Shown in pieces: positions 1 to 8,920 of a stretch of 64,000 nt of DNA. Every line of letters begins with the position of its first letter. The stretch's first letter is position 1. The translations under genes were made by a program, and so were the position numbers. The notes under the pieces are model-generated. The model ran no database searches. It was not told where the DNA came from and worked only from the letters and a program-made list of their open reading frames with translations. This DNA is from Pleomorphomonas sp. NRK KF1 (GTDB lineage: Bacteria; Pseudomonadota; Alphaproteobacteria; Rhizobiales; Pleomorphomonadaceae): contig NZ_JAMDLH010000002.1 in the NCBI RefSeq assembly GCF_023721755.1, positions 1 through 64,000 on the forward strand, read 5' to 3'.

Positions 1-1
1 G

Positions 2-1171
2 ACGATATCGGCCTACGAGCGGGTGAACGGCGACATCGGCATCCGCAACGACCTCTTCATCGTGCCGCTGGTCGGCTGCATCAACGGCCTTGCCGACAAC
101 ATCGCCAAGGCGGTGCAGAAGGAGGGGCTTCTGCCCGAGGGCTCCAGCGTCACCGTCCTCTCCCACCCCTACGGCTGCTCGCAGCTCGGCGACGACCTCG
201 CCAACACGCGCGGCATCCTGCAGAACTACGTCGCGCATCCCAATGCCGGCGGCGTCTTGGTGCTCGGTCTTGGCTGCGAGAACAACACCAAGGCCTACTT
301 CAGGGAAGGGCTGGAGCTGCCTGACCCCGACCGCGTCCGCTTCCTGACCAGCCAGGAGGCCGGCGACGAGAGGACGGAAGCGCTCGCCCTCTGCCGCGAG
401 CTCACCCAGAAGATGGCAGGCGACAGGCGGACCGAGGTTGGCGCCGACCGTCTCCGCATCGGCCTCAAGTGCGGCGGTTCGGACGGCTTCTCGGGCATCA
501 CCGCCAATCCGCTGCTCGGCGCCTTCTCCGACTGGCTGACCGGCATCGGCGGCACCACCGTTCTCACCGAGGTGCCGGAGATGTTCGGTGCCGAACAGCT
601 CCTGATGGAGCGCTCGGAGAGCCGCGAGGTGTTCGACAAGACGGTGGCGCTGATCAACGACTTCAAGCGCTACTACGTCGACAACAACCAGCCGATCTAC
701 GAGAACCCCTCGCCGGGCAACAAGGCGGGCGGTATCTCGACGCTCGAAGAGAAGTCGCTCGGCTGCACGCAGAAGGCCGGCCTCTCCACCGTGCGCGACG
801 TGATCGGCTACACCGGCAAGATCCGCAAGCCCGGCCTCAACCTCCTGTCGGCCCCCGGCAACGACGGCGTCGCCGTCACAGCGCTCGCCGCCTCGGGCTG
901 TCACATGGTGCTGTTCACCACCGGACGCGGCACGCCGCTCGGCGGCGTCGTGCCCACCATGAAGATCGCCACCAACAGCGACCTTGCGACCCGCAAGCCG
1001 CACTGGATCGACTTCGACGCCGGCCCCATCGCCACCGGAGAGACCACCGTCGAAGGCCTCAGAGACAGCTTCGCAGACGCCGTCCTCCAGATCGCATCCG
1101 GCAAACCAACCAGAAACGAAACCAACGAAATCAAGGAAATCGTCATATTCAAAACCGGAGTCACGCTTTAA
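2..1171 (+). CDS. UxaA-family (altronate dehydratase-like) hydrolase, 5' end outside window
   Basis: The reading frame is open to the left edge, so the start lies outside the window; about 389 residues are visible. It matches the large catalytic part of the altronate/galactarate dehydratase family, which removes water from sugar acids during hexuronate catabolism. Visible family motifs are 'GDIGIRNDL' at the beginning of the domain, 'HPYGCSQLGDD', 'GLGCEN' and the signature 'KCGGSDGFSGITANP', with 'EVPEMFGAE' after it. The small N-terminal SAF-like substrate domain is not visible; it may be a separate upstream gene, because the large-subunit start motif sits only about 8 codons from the edge. 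The gene ends 14 bases before the convergent LysE gene. Family is secure, the exact sugar acid is not. Confidence 0.85.
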   Translation, partial: TISAYERVNGDIGIRNDLFIVPLVGCINGLADNIAKAVQKEGLLPEGSSVTVLSHPYGCSQLGDDLANTRGILQNYVAHPNAGGVLVLGLGCENNTKAYFREGLELPDPDRVRFLTSQEAGDERTEALALCRELTQKMAGDRRTEVGADRLRIGLKCGGSDGFSGITANPLLGAFSDWLTGIGGTTVLTEVPEMFGAEQLLMERSESREVFDKTVALINDFKRYYVDNNQPIYENPSPGNKAGGISTLEEKSLGCTQKAGLSTVRDVIGYTGKIRKPGLNLLSAPGNDGVAVTALAASGCHMVLFTTGRGTPLGGVVPTMKIATNSDLATRKPHWIDFDAGPIATGETTVEGLRDSFADAVLQIASGKPTRNETNEIKEIVIFKTGVTL

Positions 1172-1187
1172 GCGGGAAAAGCCGCTT
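1170..1187. terminator. small hairpin between convergent uxaA-like and lysE-like genes
   Basis: AAGCGG (1170-1175) pairs with CCGCTT (1182-1187) across a six-base loop, and the hairpin overlaps both stop codons. There is no T run on either side, so it is only a weak candidate for a shared bidirectional terminator. Confidence 0.3.
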
Positions 1188-1821
1188 ATCGCTGCAGGGC
1201 GGCGAGCTTTGCCGCGAGGCCGAGAAACAGCGCCCCCAGCGAGCGGTCGAGCCATAGGCCTAGCCGCGTGCTGGCGCGCAATCGCGCCGTCAGCCAGGCG
1301 CCGCCGAGCACCACCAGCGGCTCCACGGTTGCCGCGACGACGATGATCAGGACGCCATGCAGCAGGAGCTGCAGCGGCACCGGCCCCGCGCCTTCGACGA
1401 CGAATTGCGGCAGGAAGGCGAGGAAGAAGATCGCCACCTTCGGGTTCAGGATGTCGACCAGCATGCCTTGAAGAAAGACGGCCGACAGGCGGCTCTCGAC
1501 TTCTGCCGCCTTGACGTCGAAGGCGCCCGCCTTCGATCGCAGGGCCGAGATGCCAAGGTAGGCGAGATAGGCGACGCCGGCCCATTTCACCAATGAGAAA
1601 GCGGTGGCGGACGTGGCGACGATGGCCGACAGGCCGATGGCGGCAAACAGCACGTGGCAGAAGGCGCCGGCCCACAGGCCGAACATGGCGGCGAGCCCCT
1701 GCCGGCGGCCGCCGCGCGCCGTATGGCCGAGGATGAAGGCGATATCCGGCCCCGGCGACACGTTCAGCAGGAAAGCCGCCGCAAAGAAGGTTGCCCAGTG
1801 CGCCAGGTCGTAGCCCAACAT
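1186..1821 (-). CDS. LysE family translocator
   Basis: A 211-residue inner-membrane protein with about six hydrophobic segments. It carries the LysE/RhtB N-terminal signature 'NVSPGPDIAFI' near residue 20, followed by the basic loop 'RGGRRQG'. Family members export amino acids or their derivatives (lysine, homoserine, threonine) by proton exchange; the substrate here cannot be read from sequence. Length fits the family (about 205-212). It lies 68 bases downstream of dnaE2 on the same strand, and could be read through from that operon, though no functional link is evident. Confidence 0.9.
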   Translation of the reverse strand: MLGYDLAHWATFFAAAFLLNVSPGPDIAFILGHTARGGRRQGLAAMFGLWAGAFCHVLFAAIGLSAIVATSATAFSLVKWAGVAYLAYLGISALRSKAGAFDVKAAEVESRLSAVFLQGMLVDILNPKVAIFFLAFLPQFVVEGAGPVPLQLLLHGVLIIVVAATVEPLVVLGGAWLTARLRASTRLGLWLDRSLGALFLGLAAKLAALQR

Positions 1822-1889
1822 GTCCGTCCCCGTGTCCTAACGGCTTCAGATCTATCCGGTCGGCGGCCGCAATGCATGCGGAAACGCCA

Positions 1890-4800
1890 TCACGCCCGCC
1901 GCCGAGCCGGTACGTGTCGCGTGGCACGGGCGGGCACGTCGAGATCGGCGGCCACGTCCGGTTCGGCCGGCAGGGGCGCGTTGGCCGGGTGCGGCGGCTG
2001 GTAGATGGGGTCGGGCAGTCCACCGCCCTTGTCGGTGGCGCGTACCGCCTCGCCGGGCGGGGTCAGCGCCGCCGCCGCGTCGTCGGCCGCGAGATGACCG
2101 AGGAGATGCGTCAGGTTGACGATGCGGTCGGCCACCACATGGATGACGCCGCTTTCGGACTGCATGCGGCCCGTCACCGACACCATGCGGGAGCCGAGCA
2201 CGATGGCCCGGTGCGCCTCGAACACCTTGGCCCAGACGACGATGTTGGCGATGCCGGTCTCGTCTTCGAGTGTCAGGAAGATGGTACCCTTGGCCGTGCC
2301 CGGCCGCTGACGCACCACGATGAGGCCGGCCACCGTGACGCGGCGGCCGTCGGCGGTTCGCGTCAGATCGTCGCAGGGCATGGCGCGCAAGCGGTCGAGG
2401 TGGGAGCGCAGGAAGCTGACGGGATGGGCGCGCAGCGACATCCGGAGATGGCGATAATCCATCACCACTTCCTCGCCCGGCAGCATGGGCGGCAAGTGCA
2501 TGTCCGGCTCGATCTCGCGGCCCGCCTCCTCGGCCGCCAGGAACAGCGGCAAGTCGTCCTTGTCGCCGGTCCTGCCGAGGCCACGCACCGCCCAGAGCGC
2601 GTCGCGGCGGCTGAGGCCGAGCGAGGCGAAGGCATCGGCGTCGGCAAGCCGTTCCAGCGTCGAGCTCGGCAGGCCGGTGCGGAGCCAGACGTCGCGAATG
2701 GAGTCGTATCCCCTGCCCCGACACTCGACTATCAGCCGACCGTCACTCTCCTTGAGACCCTCCACCTCGCGGAAGCCGAGGCGAAGGGCATGGGTCGTCC
2801 GGATATGCCCAGCCATCGAGGCGTGGCGCCGATGCGGCGTCACCTCCGGCGCGCCGGGCTCCAGCGTCGCATCCCAATCCGAGAGGTTGATGTCGGGCGG
2901 TCGCACGGTGACGCCATGGTCGCGCGCGTCGCGGACGATCTGGGCCGGCGCATAGAAGCCGAGCGGCTGGGCGTTGAGCAGCGAGGCGGCGAAGACGTCC
3001 GGGTAGTAGCACTTGATGAAAGCCGAGGCGTAGACCAGCAGCGCGAAGCTCGCGGCATGACTCTCGGGAAAGCCGTATTCGCCGAAGCCTTCGATTTGCC
3101 GGAAGCAGTTCTCGGCGAAGGTACGGTCGTAGCCGCGCCCGGCCATGCCCTCCACCATCTTGTCGCGGAAGGTGTGAATGGTGCCCATGCGGCGGAAGGT
3201 GGCCATGGCGCGCCGCAGCTTATCCGCCTCGCCCGGCGTGAAGCCGGCGGCGACGATGGCGATGCGCATCGCCTGTTCCTGGAACAGCGGCACGCCCAAC
3301 GTCTTGCCAAGCACCTGCTCCAACTCATCCTCTGGACCATGCTCGGGAGACGGGGCTGGATATTTCGGCTTTTCGAGACCTTGCCGCCGCCTGAGGTAGG
3401 GATGCACCATATTGCCTTGAATAGGCCCAGGGCGGACGATCGCCACCTCGATGACGAGGTCATAGAAATGGGCCGGTCTCAAACGCGGCAGCATGCTCAT
3501 CTGCGCCCGGCTCTCGATCTGGAAGACGCCGAGCGTATCGGCGCGCTGGATCATGGCGTAGACCGCCTTCCGCTCGGGCGGCAGGCTGGCCAGCGTCCAG
3601 TGCCGATCATAATGCTCGCCGAGCATTTTCAATGCCTTGGCGAGCGCCGTCAGCATACCCAGGGCCAGGATATCGACCTTCAGCATGCCCAAGGCGTCGA
3701 GGTCGTCCTTGTCCCACTCGACGAAGGTGCGGTCGGCCATGGCGGCGTTGCCGATCGGCACGGCTTCGTCGAGCCGGCCAGCCGTCAGAACGAAACCACC
3801 GACGTGCTGGCTGAGGTGACGCGGAAAGCCCGAGAGGTCACGGGCATATTTCAGCACCATGGCAAGCCTCGCCTCGGTGGGATCGAAGCCGGTGCGGCGG
3901 GCGTCGTCGTCCTTCAGTCCCTTTGATGGCGATCCCCAGACCGAGCCCGACAATGCCGTCACCGCGTCGTCGGTGAGGCCGAACACCTTGCCCACCTCGC
4001 GCACGGCGCTGCGGCCGCGATAGGTGATCACCGTGGCGGCGATGCCGGCCTTCTCCCGACCGTAGCGTCTGTAGATGTACTGCATCACCTCCTCGCGCCG
4101 GCCATGCTCGAAATCGACGTCGATATCCGGCGGCTCGTCGCGTTCGACCGAGATGAAGCGTTCGAACAGAAGATCGCCACGCCTGGGGTCCACGTCGGTA
4201 ATTCCAAGGCAATAGCAGACGACGGAGTTGGCGGCCGATCCACGCCCCTGGCAGAGAATGCTCTCCGAGCGCGCATAGCGGACGATGTCGTAGACGGTGA
4301 GGAAATAAGGCTCGTATTCCTTCTGGGCGATGATGGCGAGCTCATGCTCGATGGTCTTGCGAATTGCCTCGTCAACCCCTTCCGGAAAGCGTCGCTTCAC
4401 CCCCTCTTCGACCAGGGCTCTCAATGCTTCGGCAGCCGTGGCGTAACCCGCGAAGGCTTCGCGCGGATATTCGTACTTGAGTTCGTCGAGCGAAAAGCCG
4501 AGCCCGTCGAGGAAGCGTACCGTCTCGCTTACCGCCTGCGGCAGGTCGGCGAACAGGCGTTCCATTTCCTCCGGCCGTTTGAGGTGGCGTTCGGCGTTCT
4601 GTTCGAGGCGCAAGCCGGCCTCGTCGATGGTGACGTGCTCGCGGATGCAGGTGACGATGTCCTGCAGCGGTCGCCGTTCGGGAGTGTGATAGAGCGGATC
4701 GCCGAGGGCGATCGGCTTGAGACCTGCCGATTTTGCCAGCGCCGCGAAGGCGGCAAGCCGGCGCCGGTCGTCGCCGAGGCGCGGCATGGTGACGCCGAGC

Positions 4801-5249
4801 CAGAGCTGGCCGGACAGGTCGGCGGCGAGCTTTTTCACCTCAGCGCCGAAGGCCGGCAGAAGGCGGCGCGGCGGCACGACGATCAGCCGGAGGCCTTCGG
4901 AAAACTCCAGAAGGTCGCCAGCCGTCAGGATGCAATCGCCCTTCTCGGCCCGCATGTTACCGGTGGTCAGCAGGCGGCAGAGCCGACCATAGGCGGCGCG
5001 GTCCTTGGGATAGGCGAGAATATCGGGCGTGCCATCGGTGAAGACGAGGCGGGAGCCGACGGCGAGCCGCACGCCGTATTCCTTGGCCGCCACATGGGCG
5101 CGCACGACGCCGGCCAGCGTGTTGCGATCGGCGATGCCGATGCCGGCATAACCAAGCTGCCCGGCCGTTCCCACCATCTCCAGGGCATGGGAGGCGCCAC
5201 GCAGGAAGGAATAGTTGGTGACAGCGGCAAGCTCGGCATAGGCGGTCAT
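1890..5249 (-). CDS. dnaE2: error-prone DNA polymerase DnaE2 (ImuC)
   Basis: A 1119-residue C-family DNA polymerase of the DnaE2 type, the catalytic partner in damage-induced mutagenesis across lesions. It begins with a PHP domain (roughly residues 1-220, 'YAELAAVTNYSFLRGAS'), followed by the polymerase core with the catalytic acidic motif 'PDIDVDF' around residue 375, and ends with a C-terminal OB-fold region ('VAGLIVVRQRPGTAKG'). It lacks the tau-binding tail of replicative DnaE. The ATG at 5249 puts the family N-terminus 'MTAYAELAAVTNYSFL' in place. It is the last gene of imuA-imuB-dnaE2, but a 202-base spacer with a long inverted repeat separates it from imuB, which could weaken co-transcription. 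Confidence 0.97.
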   Translation of the reverse strand: MTAYAELAAVTNYSFLRGASHALEMVGTAGQLGYAGIGIADRNTLAGVVRAHVAAKEYGVRLAVGSRLVFTDGTPDILAYPKDRAAYGRLCRLLTTGNMRAEKGDCILTAGDLLEFSEGLRLIVVPPRRLLPAFGAEVKKLAADLSGQLWLGVTMPRLGDDRRRLAAFAALAKSAGLKPIALGDPLYHTPERRPLQDIVTCIREHVTIDEAGLRLEQNAERHLKRPEEMERLFADLPQAVSETVRFLDGLGFSLDELKYEYPREAFAGYATAAEALRALVEEGVKRRFPEGVDEAIRKTIEHELAIIAQKEYEPYFLTVYDIVRYARSESILCQGRGSAANSVVCYCLGITDVDPRRGDLLFERFISVERDEPPDIDVDFEHGRREEVMQYIYRRYGREKAGIAATVITYRGRSAVREVGKVFGLTDDAVTALSGSVWGSPSKGLKDDDARRTGFDPTEARLAMVLKYARDLSGFPRHLSQHVGGFVLTAGRLDEAVPIGNAAMADRTFVEWDKDDLDALGMLKVDILALGMLTALAKALKMLGEHYDRHWTLASLPPERKAVYAMIQRADTLGVFQIESRAQMSMLPRLRPAHFYDLVIEVAIVRPGPIQGNMVHPYLRRRQGLEKPKYPAPSPEHGPEDELEQVLGKTLGVPLFQEQAMRIAIVAAGFTPGEADKLRRAMATFRRMGTIHTFRDKMVEGMAGRGYDRTFAENCFRQIEGFGEYGFPESHAASFALLVYASAFIKCYYPDVFAASLLNAQPLGFYAPAQIVRDARDHGVTVRPPDINLSDWDATLEPGAPEVTPHRRHASMAGHIRTTHALRLGFREVEGLKESDGRLIVECRGRGYDSIRDVWLRTGLPSSTLERLADADAFASLGLSRRDALWAVRGLGRTGDKDDLPLFLAAEEAGREIEPDMHLPPMLPGEEVVMDYRHLRMSLRAHPVSFLRSHLDRLRAMPCDDLTRTADGRRVTVAGLIVVRQRPGTAKGTIFLTLEDETGIANIVVWAKVFEAHRAIVLGSRMVSVTGRMQSESGVIHVVADRIVNLTHLLGHLAADDAAAALTPPGEAVRATDKGGGLPDPIYQPPHPANAPLPAEPDVAADLDVPARATRHVPARRRA

Positions 5250-5290
5250 GATCGCCTCCGAAAACCTTTACGAGGCCAATTTCCGCCATC

Positions 5291-5437
5291 CCCCCTCTCC
5301 CTGGTCCCTCCCCCACAAGGGGGGAGGGGACGATGGGACCAGCCGACCCATTTCCGAGGCAAGTCGAACCTTCCAATAATGGGTAGATTTAAGCCGCGTC
5401 CCCTCCCCCCTTGTGGGGGAGGGACCAGGAAGAGGGG
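5291..5437. repeat. paired intergenic palindromic repeat (copy 1)
   Basis: Two arms, 5291-5332 and 5397-5437, are inverted repeats of each other over about 41 bases with only a couple of differences, separated by 64 bases. Each arm is itself a palindrome around the core CCCCCACAAGGGGG-like centre. A related pair lies at 38059-38190. In translation such arms give the proline/glycine-rich 'LPPCGGGT' peptide often mis-annotated in Hyphomicrobiales. The pair sits between imuB and dnaE2 within one operon. Confidence 0.85.
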
Positions 5438-5451
5438 TGAGCCCAGCCTCC

Positions 5452-7101
5452 TCATGCGAACAGTCCGTGCACGAACCAGCGCGGATGGTTGGTTTCGACC
5501 TGAAAGAGGCCTTCGCGGAACATCCAGAAGCGGCGCCCCTCGGCATCCTCGACGCGGAAATAGTCGCGCGTCGGCGCCTCCTGCCGCCACCACTCGCCAG
5601 CGATCCGTTCCGGCCCCTCGGCGCGCTTCACCTCATGCGTGACGCGCCGCCAGCGAAAGCGGAGCGGCGGGCCATCCGGCACCGAGGCCATCGCCTCCAC
5701 CAGTTCCGGCTGCGCGAACAGGCGGATCGGCCGCTCGGGCGGATCGCCGGCCAGGACATCGGTTGCCGGGAAGCTAGCCTCTTCCGCCACGTGGGCCGGC
5801 ACGGCGCGGCTTGCCCGCTCGGGAATGTGGCTCGCATAGAACTTGAGTCGCCGCACCCGGCCCCGGCCGATGCGGGCGCCGACACGGTCGACGAAGCGCG
5901 TCAGCTCCAGCGCCGTATCGGGCCCGGCAAGCGACAGGACCTCGGCGTCGCGGCGGCTCGCCTCGGTTACGGCAACGGTGACGCAATCGAAGCCATACCC
6001 GGCATCGAAATCCTCGGCGAGGCTGTCGAGCCGGCGGCAGAGGATGTCCTGCATGACCGTCGCCTCGCGGCTCGGACGGCTGAGACCTGCCTCGACATGG
6101 GCGAGCGCGCCATCGACGCGCCAGAGGCTGAGGCGAAGATGCAACGCCCCCTCGCCGGCCGCCTCCAGCCGCTCGGCCAGCGCGCCGATCAGCGACAGAG
6201 CGACGGCGCGCACGTCTTCCTCGCGGGCGATCGGCTCGAAGAAGCGGCGCTCGGCACAATAGGGAGCGACGGGCAGTCGCGGGGAGAAGGCCTCGTCGGC
6301 CAGCCCCAGCGCCCGATCGAGCTGGATGAGCGGAGCACGACCGAAGCGGGCGGTAAGCGGCGCGCGCGGGCCGTCCATCAGGTCGCCGATGCGCTTGAGA
6401 CCAACGCGGGCGAGCGCGTCCACAGTCGTCGCGTCGAGCCGCAGCGCCGCCATGGGCAGGCCGGCCAGCGCTCGTCGCTCCTCGCCGGCTTGCAGCCGCC
6501 CGCCTCGTCCGAAGGCGGCAAGCGCATGGGCGGCGCCGATGGTCGAGGCGATGCCGATGCTGACAGTCAAGTCCTGCCGCTCGAGCCGACGCGCCATGTC
6601 GGCCGCCAACGCCTCTTCGCCGCCGAACAGATGGGCGCAGCCGGCGATGTCGAGCACCAGCGTGAAATCCTCCGGATATGGAAACTCCGGGTCGACGGAC
6701 GACGTGCCGATGCGGCGGCCGGCCAGCGGCGTATAGCGCTGCGCCCAGTCGCAGAGACGATCGAGGAAAGCGGCGTCGGCCTCGGGATCGGCGGCGCGGA
6801 CGTCAAGGCCGGGCACGCGGGCACGCGCGTCGGCCAGGCCGAGTCCCGGCTGCAACCCGAGCCGCACCGCCTGCCCGTCGACATGGGCGAGACGCACGGC
6901 GCTCCGATGTTTCGCCGTCAGCACCATGGGTGGGCGCGCCGAGGCCTCAGCGGCTGCGGAAGGGGACGACCGCTCCCGATCCAGGCGGGCGAGACGGTCG
7001 GTCGCCAGATGCGGCAGCCAGGCGACCAGATAGCGGGACTGCCAGGGGGCCGGCCCCTTCGGCTTTGGGCCTGGCGCGCGGGGCTCGGAAGGATTGCTCA
7101 T
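5452..7101 (-). CDS. imuB: ImuB, catalytically inactive Y-family polymerase-like mutasome protein
   Basis: A 549-residue Y-family polymerase homologue of the ImuB (DinP-related) type. In other bacteria ImuB is the hub that links ImuA and DnaE2 to the beta clamp in SOS mutagenesis. The N-terminus 'YLVAWLPHLATDR' replaces the metal-binding 'DMDxFFASVE' of active Y polymerases, and the second acidic motif is replaced around 'LVLDIAGCAHLFGG', so polymerase activity is not expected. Helix-hairpin-helix and little-finger regions follow, and the C-terminal region (after about residue 440) is ImuB-specific. The ATG at 7101 is needed to include the family N-terminus, which means imuB begins 155 bases inside imuA in another frame. 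Confidence 0.95.
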   Translation of the reverse strand: MSNPSEPRAPGPKPKGPAPWQSRYLVAWLPHLATDRLARLDRERSSPSAAAEASARPPMVLTAKHRSAVRLAHVDGQAVRLGLQPGLGLADARARVPGLDVRAADPEADAAFLDRLCDWAQRYTPLAGRRIGTSSVDPEFPYPEDFTLVLDIAGCAHLFGGEEALAADMARRLERQDLTVSIGIASTIGAAHALAAFGRGGRLQAGEERRALAGLPMAALRLDATTVDALARVGLKRIGDLMDGPRAPLTARFGRAPLIQLDRALGLADEAFSPRLPVAPYCAERRFFEPIAREEDVRAVALSLIGALAERLEAAGEGALHLRLSLWRVDGALAHVEAGLSRPSREATVMQDILCRRLDSLAEDFDAGYGFDCVTVAVTEASRRDAEVLSLAGPDTALELTRFVDRVGARIGRGRVRRLKFYASHIPERASRAVPAHVAEEASFPATDVLAGDPPERPIRLFAQPELVEAMASVPDGPPLRFRWRRVTHEVKRAEGPERIAGEWWRQEAPTRDYFRVEDAEGRRFWMFREGLFQVETNHPRWFVHGLFA

Positions 7102-7927
7102 CGGTACGCCACTCCATCATCCACGCGCCGACAGGACCGAAACGATTACGCGCAAGATCGGCCGCGAAAACCGGATTGCCGGGCTGGCGGCCGCCGTTGC
7201 TCGGGGCGGCCGAGATGCGCCAGCGCGTGACGGCGCTGGTCGGACCCGGAATGCCGCCCGTCCGGAGCAGGATGCCGGTGGCCCGGCCGCCATCGGCGAT
7301 CAGCGACAGGCGGCGGCAGGCCGTCAGGTCGAGCCGGCGGTCGTCGCCGAAGGGTTCGATCAGCACCGCCCCGAAGGCACGGGCGGCAAGCCCCTCCTCG
7401 GCGGCGCGCAGCACGTCGGCGGTGTCGCCGGCCGTCACCGCGACGAGCCGCGACGGATCGAGGCCGAAGGCGGCAAGGCCAGGCCCATAGGGTTCGCCCG
7501 CCTCGCGCCCGGCCATCTCGGCACGCACCCAGAGCCAGAGACTGTCCCGCCCGGCCGCTCTCAACAGCAGCCCGGCGCAGGCCAGTGCGAAGCCGGTCGC
7601 CGAGGCCATGTCGGGCGCACCGGCCGGGCTCACGTCGTGCAGTGCGCCACGCTTGAGTCCCCCCGTCGCCGCATCGACCTCCGGATGACCGAAAGGAAGC
7701 GCCGTCGTCTCCGCGCCCGCCCAGGCGTTCGCGACCCGACCACCGCGAAAAGCGGAGGTCGGCGCGGCACGGATTGCGGCGGGCGCGATATCGTGCACCG
7801 GCACGCCGGCCAACTCTTCCACAGCCTCGGGATCAGCCCGAACCTCGCCCCGGCCGCGTGCCCGTTCCAATTGGGCGACCTGCCGTCGAAGCATGGCAAT
7901 CCTGTCCGTCGACTCGCTGGCGAGCAC
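6947..7927 (-). CDS. imuA: ImuA, RecA-like mutasome component
   Basis: A 326-residue ImuA protein, a degenerate RecA/SulA-like factor that cooperates with ImuB and DnaE2 in translesion synthesis. It starts with a coiled segment ('IAMLRRQVAQLERARG'), then 'FGHPEVDAATGGLKRGALHDV', which corresponds to the RecA-like entry segment, and ends with 'RFGPVGAWMMEW'. The GTG at 7927 follows a GGGAG ribosome site and lies just inside the SOS promoter at 7956-7999. The last roughly 50 codons overlap imuB; this tail is basic and low in complexity and looks like a by-product of the overlap. Confidence 0.93.
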   Translation of the reverse strand: MLASESTDRIAMLRRQVAQLERARGRGEVRADPEAVEELAGVPVHDIAPAAIRAAPTSAFRGGRVANAWAGAETTALPFGHPEVDAATGGLKRGALHDVSPAGAPDMASATGFALACAGLLLRAAGRDSLWLWVRAEMAGREAGEPYGPGLAAFGLDPSRLVAVTAGDTADVLRAAEEGLAARAFGAVLIEPFGDDRRLDLTACRRLSLIADGGRATGILLRTGGIPGPTSAVTRWRISAAPSNGGRQPGNPVFAADLARNRFGPVGAWMMEWRTDEQSFRAPRARPKAEGAGPLAVPLSGRLAAASGDRPSRPPGSGAVVPFRSR

Positions 7928-7955
7928 GGTTCAAACTCCCGTTTCCGTGGGTTTT

Positions 7956-7999
7956 GTTCTCTATATGTTCCAGTATAGGAGGGGCATTCGAAGAGTCAA
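7956..7999 (-). promoter_or_regulatory. SOS promoter of imuA with LexA box
   Basis: On the minus strand the order is TTGACT (7994-7999), a 16-base spacer, TATACT (7972-7977), then GAACATATAGAGAAC (7956-7970). The last is an exact alphaproteobacterial LexA site (GTTC-N7-GTTC on the plus strand) covering the expected transcription start. Near-consensus -35 and -10 plus a start-site operator is the expected layout for a strong, tightly repressed promoter. Confidence 0.93.
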
Positions 8000-8073
8000 C
8001 GGGGATGCGATGGAAACCCGTCGGGATCCTCCTGTTCGGATTCGAAAAATCGCCACTTCCCTGGCAGCCGCAG

Positions 8074-8829
8074 TCATACCTCGATCAGGGTCAGGCCGGC
8101 GGATCTGAAGGGATCGAGCACCTCTTCGGCAAGATCCGACACCGTCACGAGGGTGCCGACATCGCCGAGCGGCATGATCTGGTAGGGCGAAGCCGCCCCC
8201 AGCTTTTCCTCGGTCGCCAGCACGACGGTTTCCGCCGACTGCCGGGCGATCAGGTTCTTGACCGCCGCCTCCTCCCGGTCGCCGGTGGTGACGCCGGTTT
8301 CCGGATGAATGCCGGTTGCGCCCATGAAGAACAGATCGGCGCGGATGCGCGAGATCGCTTCGGCGGATGTCGCTCCCACCGCGACGATGGAATGCTTGAA
8401 CAGCCTGCCGCCGATGAGTTCGACCTCCACATGGGGATGGCGGACAAGTTCCACCGCGATGCTCGGGCTATGGGTCACGACGACCGCCCTGAGATCCAGG
8501 GGAAGATGGCGCGCCAGTTGCACGTTCGTCGTGCCGCCGTCGAGAAAGACGATCTGTCCCGACTGGATCAGGCGGGCGGCGGCTTGTCCGAGCCGTGCCT
8601 TCACCGACGAGCCGACCTGTTCGCGCGAGGCGAAATCGGCGACCGCCGACGAGGCCGGCAGGGCTCCCCCATGCACGCGCTGCAACAGCCCCTCGCCGGC
8701 AAGTTCGCGCAGATCGCGGCGGATCGTATCCTCGGACACGCCCAGCCGCTGGCTGAAATCCTTGGCCACGAGACGGCCTTCCTGCCTCAACACCAGTTGG
8801 ATCAAGGCCTTGCGTTCCGACGTGAGCAT
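8074..8829 (-). CDS. DeoR/GlpR family transcriptional regulator
   Basis: A 251-residue DeoR-family repressor. Residues 1-57 form the winged helix ('LGVSEDTIRRDLREL', then 'QRVHGGA'), and residues about 75-235 the DeoRC sugar-phosphate sensor with 'FLDGGTTNVQLARHL'. Family members normally bind a phosphorylated sugar and repress a neighbouring catabolic operon. It is divergent from nudK and the DUF4406-like gene, with three phased repeats in the 91-base gap, so control of that pair (and itself) is likely. The effector is unknown; a mannose or other hexose phosphate would fit NudK chemistry but is inference. Confidence 0.93.
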   Translation of the reverse strand: MLTSERKALIQLVLRQEGRLVAKDFSQRLGVSEDTIRRDLRELAGEGLLQRVHGGALPASSAVADFASREQVGSSVKARLGQAAARLIQSGQIVFLDGGTTNVQLARHLPLDLRAVVVTHSPSIAVELVRHPHVEVELIGGRLFKHSIVAVGATSAEAISRIRADLFFMGATGIHPETGVTTGDREEAAVKNLIARQSAETVVLATEEKLGAASPYQIMPLGDVGTLVTVSDLAEEVLDPFRSAGLTLIEV

Positions 8830-8841
8830 GCAATCCTCATC

Positions 8842-8880
8842 TGCACGAAAATTCTTGACTCTGCACGATATTGCACGAAA
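8842..8880. promoter_or_regulatory. candidate DeoR operator: three phased repeats
   Basis: TGCACGAAA (8842-8850), TGCACGATA (8862-8870) and TGCACGAAA (8872-8880) are direct repeats with start-to-start distances of 20 and 10 bases, so all face the same side of the helix. A possible -35 TTGACT (8855-8860) for nudK lies between the first and second copies, and the last two copies would fall between -35 and a weak -10. This suits repression by the adjacent DeoR protein. Confidence 0.72.
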
Positions 8881-8920
8881 CTAAGGGCAGGTCCAGAGTT
8901 CCGAAGACAAGGATACGAAC

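Noticed and set aside
1791-3926. Long plus-strand open frame (711 codons) opposite dnaE2
   Set aside because: It is antisense to the conserved polymerase frame; its translation is Arg/His/Gly-rich with no motifs, the usual shadow of GC-rich coding DNA.
5413-7230. 605-codon plus-strand frame opposite imuB/imuA
   Set aside because: Same shadow effect; no domain is recognisable and it runs through the palindromic repeat.
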